Under the pieces are notes generated by a model, which had not been told where the DNA came from, searched no databases, and saw only the letters and a program-made list of their open reading frames with translations. 64,000 nt of DNA, from contig NC_058339.1 in assembly GCF_905475395.1 (NCBI RefSeq), forward strand, positions 10,052,001 to 10,116,000. Reading direction: 5' to 3'. The translations under genes and the position numbers were made by a program. Position 1 is the first letter of the stretch. Each line of letters begins with the position of its first letter. Shown here one piece after another: positions 59,240-64,000 of the stretch. Origin of the DNA: Chrysoperla carnea (Eukaryota; Arthropoda; Insecta; Neuroptera; Chrysopidae).

Positions 59240-61361
59240 GTAAGTCAAATATCTGTAAATAAATAATTTTTATTTTTCCTCTATGAAACTCCTTTTTTCT
59301 TGACACATTGACATCAATGACTCGCAGTGCAAATATATATAAGGAAAAACTCTTTTTTTATATTTTTTTCCTCTTTAAATAAAATATTTAAAAAGATAAA
59401 AGAAAAATTAAATATTTATAGGAAAACTACGCATAGGTCGCACAAAGTAATTTTTTTTTTAAAAAGATATAAATGAAACCTTACAAGAAAATGTTTTATT
59501 GATCTTTAGGGAGTCACATGTAACCAATAAGTTTTCTGTTTAGTGTATTTATATATAAATGTATATATGAAAAGAAAATATCAAATATAGAAAACTTTTA
59601 TTTAAACTTTAACAAAAATCTATTTCGAAAAATATTATTATTATTATTGGAATATGTTTCTTTATTTGTCAATTGTTTTTTCTTTCATACGAATTTGCTT
59701 CATAAAATTTTATCAAATAACAGCACACTTAAATTATGATTTGAAAATTTATAAATTTATTTCTATTGAAAAACCAGCACAAAAAACTTAACAAATAATA
59801 TAAAAAGAATAATAAAAATAGATTTTATCAAATATAAAACTCATTTTCTTGGACGGCTTTTTTCTAATTTTCTATTATTTTTTCTATATAATTTACAAAA
59901 TATAATCTTAAACAGTTATCTATTATCTTGACTTTCCATCTATACTAAATATTTCGTTGAACTGATATCTTAGAATGAAAATAGCAACAGCTATTATTTT
60001 AATACTATATTCTATTTACTTATACCCAAGAGTTAATGCCTGATAAATAGCAAATTGCCTGATTAATTTTTATTCGAAGGAGAGATAATGTAAGAATAAC
60101 TTGAATTTCTTTTAATTAGTTAAATCTGGCTTAATAACTTCGAAGCTTCAAGGAAATATTTGATAAAATTGAGTAATTTTTGCATTTTAACATTTTATAC
60201 AAAGTTGAATGTCAAAAAACTTAAATATATACGTAATTCAAATGTACAGGCAGGCAAAATATTTTAAGAAATTATGAAAATTTTATTTGAGGAATATTTT
60301 AATCAAAAATTATTAAAAATTTACTGTCACAGTACTTTTTGTCCAATTTCAAATTAGAAAATTAGATTTAAAAGTTATCAAAATATAGGCATATGATCCC
60401 GTTTTGATCTTGTTCAAAAATTATAGAAGTATTGAGGAAAATAGTTAGATAATAAAATGGTTTTGTTAAGAATTCAGTTAAAGAAAATTACGTGCTTACT
60501 AATTTATTAATGTTATTCGAATTTTAACTTGATATCCGGCTGCAACCCCCAATAAATCGTATTGAAAAAAATTGCGTTCCCATTATTTCATAACCTTTGA
60601 AACTATCAAAGATTGAGCAATTAATAGATACTCAAGTAATCAGCAACGTGTTGTTTTTAAAAAAAAGGCTTAGCCAGATGGTACTGAAACATTGTCGTAT
60701 GTTTCTAAAGATTTGGATTAAAGATTTAAAAATTAAGTGAACTAACTGTTTACAATATGCAGAAGTTGGCTACTAGTTTTAGATCGAACATAAAAGCTTA
60801 ATAAAATTACAATAATCTAAGCAGATTTTTCTCTTAAGTGCAAATGGTTACAATTCAACCATTGTAGATTCTAAATTAAAAAAATTATTGCTATGCATTT
60901 TTATTTATTATAAGACAAGAACCATTCGTTCATCGTTATGAAGAACGTAAGTATACAAAAGTTTATAAAAGTAAACAAAAAAGTTGAAAGTTCTTTAGAA
61001 AGTGGTTGATTACAAATATAGTCATTTTTTTATATAATGAAAAGATTTCAATCAAGTAATATTTACTTGAACTCAAGAAAAAATATATTTCTTGATTTTA
61101 TTGTTTTTGGCTACAAAATATTCTTTTAGTTAATAATTTGATCTATTTTCAATCGTAAATTATTATTTCCTAATTTCAATTTTTTTCTTTCCTTCTAATT
61201 TTTTTAATTAATGTAAAAAGAATTAAGAAAAAATAAAAATTAAAAAACAAATAAAGTTAAAAAAAAGAAGAAAAATTGAATCATTCATTTGGGAAAAGTA
61301 TAGACGAAAATCAGTTAAAGGAAAAAATATTTTTGGTTCAGGAGTGTCACGTTTTTTTTAC
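59240..61361. other. Intron 1 of gene B, AT-rich
   Basis: No exon, gene or clear repeat is seen. Long A/T runs dominate. Confidence 0.45.
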
Positions 61362-61365
61362 TTAA

Positions 61366-61866
61366 GGATGTTCCAGCATGGTATTTGCAGTTTCTATGTT
61401 AAAGCAATGGTACAATTTTTTTTTCGACAGAATTTAACGAAAAATTAAATTTAAGAATTTAATAATGCTTACTATTAATTCCCAAAGTTTCAGAAATTTT
61501 GACCGTTTAAAATGGGAAATAAATATGCCAACGTCCCAATTTCGATCAATTTACGTCAAAATTAATATCTCGAAAGTGAAAATTAATTTCTAAATTTTTT
61601 TTTTAGAATTGTATTGTATAAACATTTTTTTTCTACTTTTTCTTCAATATATAATAATATCATAAAAAATAGTTGGAGAGACCGGACATTTTACATGCTT
61701 TAAATGGGACATGACCCTCAAAATCGCGAACTTTGTCTTTAAATATCTCGCGATCTAAACGGTCAAAAATTATGAAATTTTAGGAATTCATAAATAAAGC
61801 TATTATAAACCCGAGAAAAAAAATTCGGCCAAATCTGTCGAAAAGTGATTTCATGCTGGTACTACC
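61366..61866. mobile_element. Fold-back element flanked by TTAA, 501 bp
   Basis: TTAA occurs at 61362-61365 and 61867-61870. The ends are GGATGTTCCAGCATGG and ATGCTGGTACTACC, an inverted pair. Inverted similarity continues inward: TTTTTTTCGACAGAATTTAACG against CGGCCAAATCTGTCGAAAAG, then TTTTGACCGTTTAAAATGGG against GATCTAAACGGTCAAAAATT. A four-base TTAA target is the mark of piggyBac-type elements, but no transposase is left, and the TTAA could be chance in this AT-rich sequence. It lies in the intron of gene B. Confidence 0.6.
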
Positions 61867-61870
61867 TTAA

Positions 61871-62649
61871 ATACTTGAATGAATGATTTTTTAGAAATTG
61901 GACAAAGTTGAAATTGGGAAAAAGTCAAAATGATTTTAAACATGAATTAAATTATTAGGAAAAACTTTCTCCTGATTCATTATATTTTTTCCTATGAGTA
62001 CAGTGTCATTTAAAATAAAAATCAAATCAAAATTCGAAATGATAAGAAATATTTCTAATGAAAACTTTTCGTTCTATTTCTATGAGACTTTTAAATTCAT
62101 AATTTTTTGTAATTTTCAATTTTATTTCAAAATGTTTTTCAGTTTATTCCTTGCCCTCTCAAATTAAGTAAAATAAAAAATAAATAGTCTAATCTAATTT
62201 GATCCAAAATAATAAATTCGTGAGAGTGTTTATAAATTAAAATACTAAAAAAAAAAAAAAATAAAATAAAATAAATTATATTGGAATTATTACAACAAAA
62301 ATGTATATGCTTTAATCACACCAATAACTCAAAATAAATCTATTTATTAATCCGAAGAGAGTAATCAGCAATTTAAATATATTATGTAAAATAATTTTTT
62401 TTTTTTTTTGTTAAATATATGAATGAGGATAAAAATATTTTTTTTTTTATAATTTTGTTGTTGTATGTAATAATAAATAAAAAACAAATCACATACAACA
62501 CATTACTAAACAACAACAACAACAATGTAATTAATCATTTTACACCCAATGTGTGTTGTTTTTTAATACCATTTATAAAAATAACAAAATAGGAATATAG
62601 GATAGCAAAAAAAAGACAGGAAAAAATATTTTTGTATATCCCTATCCTA
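61871..62649. other. Intron 1 of gene B, AT-rich
   Basis: Nothing recognised; several long A or T runs and an ACAACAACAACAACAA stretch near 62510. Confidence 0.35.
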
Positions 62650-63480
62650 TTATTATGAATGTGAAAGTAAGGATGTTTGTTTGTTTCTTTATTTGTTACG
62701 CTTTCACGCAAAAACTACCGAATTTGAATGAAACTGTACAAAAATATAGCTCATATATGAGAATAACACATGAGCTTTAATTTATAAAGATATATTTTTA
62801 AAAAAAATTAGGAAAATTAAATTTAATCTGACATTATTTCTGCTCCATCTATGATCATCACTTTGAATTATAAATTAAAGATTTCTGTAAAAATTTAAAA
62901 TAGTAAAAGTAAAACAATTCATGACCATCTTTTCTGATATACTTAATGAATTGTGAATATTTTACACTAAAAAAGAATTAGAAAACTATGCGTGAATTTT
63001 AGCTGCGTAAAACAATCCCTTCGAGTGTTCTAGAAGAGGGATACGTGAGATCAAGAGAGTTGGAGGCTATAAAGCAGAGTAATGCGGGCGAATATTAAGC
63101 TAGTTTATTATAAATGTGAAAGTAAGGATGTTTTTTTGTTTGTTACCCTTTCACAAATTTATTCTGACATTTGACTGCTCCATCTACGATCCCAAATTAA
63201 AGATTTCTTGAAAAATGTATAATAGTTAATGTCAAACAATTCATGGCCTTCTTTTCTGACTTACTCTTCTTTTCTGAATTATGACTATTTGACACTTAAA
63301 AATATTCAAAATTGTGCATATTTTAGCTGTCTAAAACAATTCTTTCGAGTGTCATGGAAGGAAAATCAGTTAGATCGAGAGAGGTGGGGGGCTATAAATG
63401 GGTTGGTTTTACTTTTTAAGCCCAGTAAAGTGGACGAGTGTCAAGCTAGTGGAGTAGCAATAGTAGCACTGATTATGTAT
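62650..63480 (+). repeat. Interspersed repeat duplicated in tandem
   Basis: Copy 1 starts at about 62654 (TTATGAATGTGAAAGTAAGG, ATGTTTGTTTG, TTACGCTTTCACGCAAAAAC). Copy 2 starts at about 63110 (TTATAAATGTGAAAGTAAGG, TACCCTTTCACAAATTTATT). Both go on to CTGACATT...TGCTCCATCTA-GATC, AAATTAAAGATTTCT, AACAATTCATG, and later TTCGAGTG, GATC-AGAGAG and GGCTATAAA. Copy 2 has lost about 130 bp after the start. The 63229-63549 open frame lies in copy 2 and is chance. Confidence 0.75.
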
Positions 63481-64000
63481 GGATCATATTCTGTGATGTG
63501 TTTTTATATATTATTTATTATTATACCTATGATATTGCTATATATATAGAAGCACAACATATCACTTATATAATAAATAAAACAATTTGTTACGTCATTT
63601 TAAATAGACTTTATATTATTAAATTAATATGATAGCAATAATATTTGTTCAAATATAGGTTGTTGAAGAAAAAATTTTATTATACTTAAACACCAAATTA
63701 AATTATTTATCAATAAAACAAAAAATTAAACGTGATAAAAATTTACTAATATCTTCTTATAATAGATACACCCTTAATGAAATAGGAAAAGCTAGAAATA
63801 CTTAGGATATAGCTACTTAAAAAATATTAATTGTAATATTAAATTTTAATAATAATATCTATATCGAATAGTTTTGCGTAAATAAATAAAAAATTTTGGA
63901 CGCAGTGTTCTCTTAGTGTAGTTTAGAATTGTATTTATGAAAAATGAAGTTGAAAGAAAAAAAATTGTTTTTCAATAATGACTAATATTGCATAAAAAAT
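63481..64000. other. Intron 1 of gene B, AT-rich
   Basis: Nothing recognised up to the window edge. Confidence 0.35.

Noticed and set aside
63229..63549. 106-codon frame
   Set aside because: It lies inside the second copy of a tandemly duplicated repeat, and the first copy has no matching frame.

Overview
This window looks like nuclear DNA from an insect. It is very AT-rich, open reading frames are short, the one complete gene I can build has GT-AG introns, and much of the sequence is made of small transposon derivatives. A tentative clue to the order is an irritans-subfamily (Himar1-like) mariner derivative at 39.3-39.8 kb. That subfamily is known from flies, mosquitoes and green lacewings, so a lacewing (Neuroptera) is a reasonable but unproven guess.

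Host genes. I can support three. At 11.1-11.4 kb (minus) and 59.0-59.2 kb (plus) lie the first coding exons of two related zinc-finger repressors of the SNAG type (Snail/Scratch-like). Both start with M-P-R-C, both are about 240 nt long and both end in a phase 1 GTAAGT donor. Their zinc-finger exons are not in the window. Reading outward from each exon, 1-11.1 kb is probably intron 1 of the first gene and 59.2-64 kb intron 1 of the second. The two genes point away from each other and share a 47 kb block between their 5' ends. Inside that block, at 34.9-37.4 kb (plus), is a complete four-exon gene for a 219-residue secreted protein with a CLIP-like six-cysteine module and one CUB domain.

Mobile DNA. 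An unclassified repeat of about 560 bp (called Rep-1 here) occurs at least 17 times, near 10% of the window. It has a TATACC...GGTATA start, a variable GTCC/GTCT run in the middle, and a palindrome near its other end. There are about eight long fold-back elements, including a head-to-head duplication of a mariner 5' end and a 501 bp element flanked by TTAA. Three fragments of non-LTR retrotransposon 3' ends are present, one with a clear 14 bp target duplication. There is also a hAT remnant with the last codons of its transposase, a probable tRNA-derived SINE, several 175-460 bp tandem or duplicated repeats, and microsatellites including (AT)56.

How it fits together. The two SNAG genes are probably developmental or neural repressors with long, regulatory-rich flanks. 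The CUB gene is a small secreted-protein gene between them, and repeats have invaded two of its three introns. No rRNA gene, intact transposase gene, CRISPR array or bacterial-type operon was seen.
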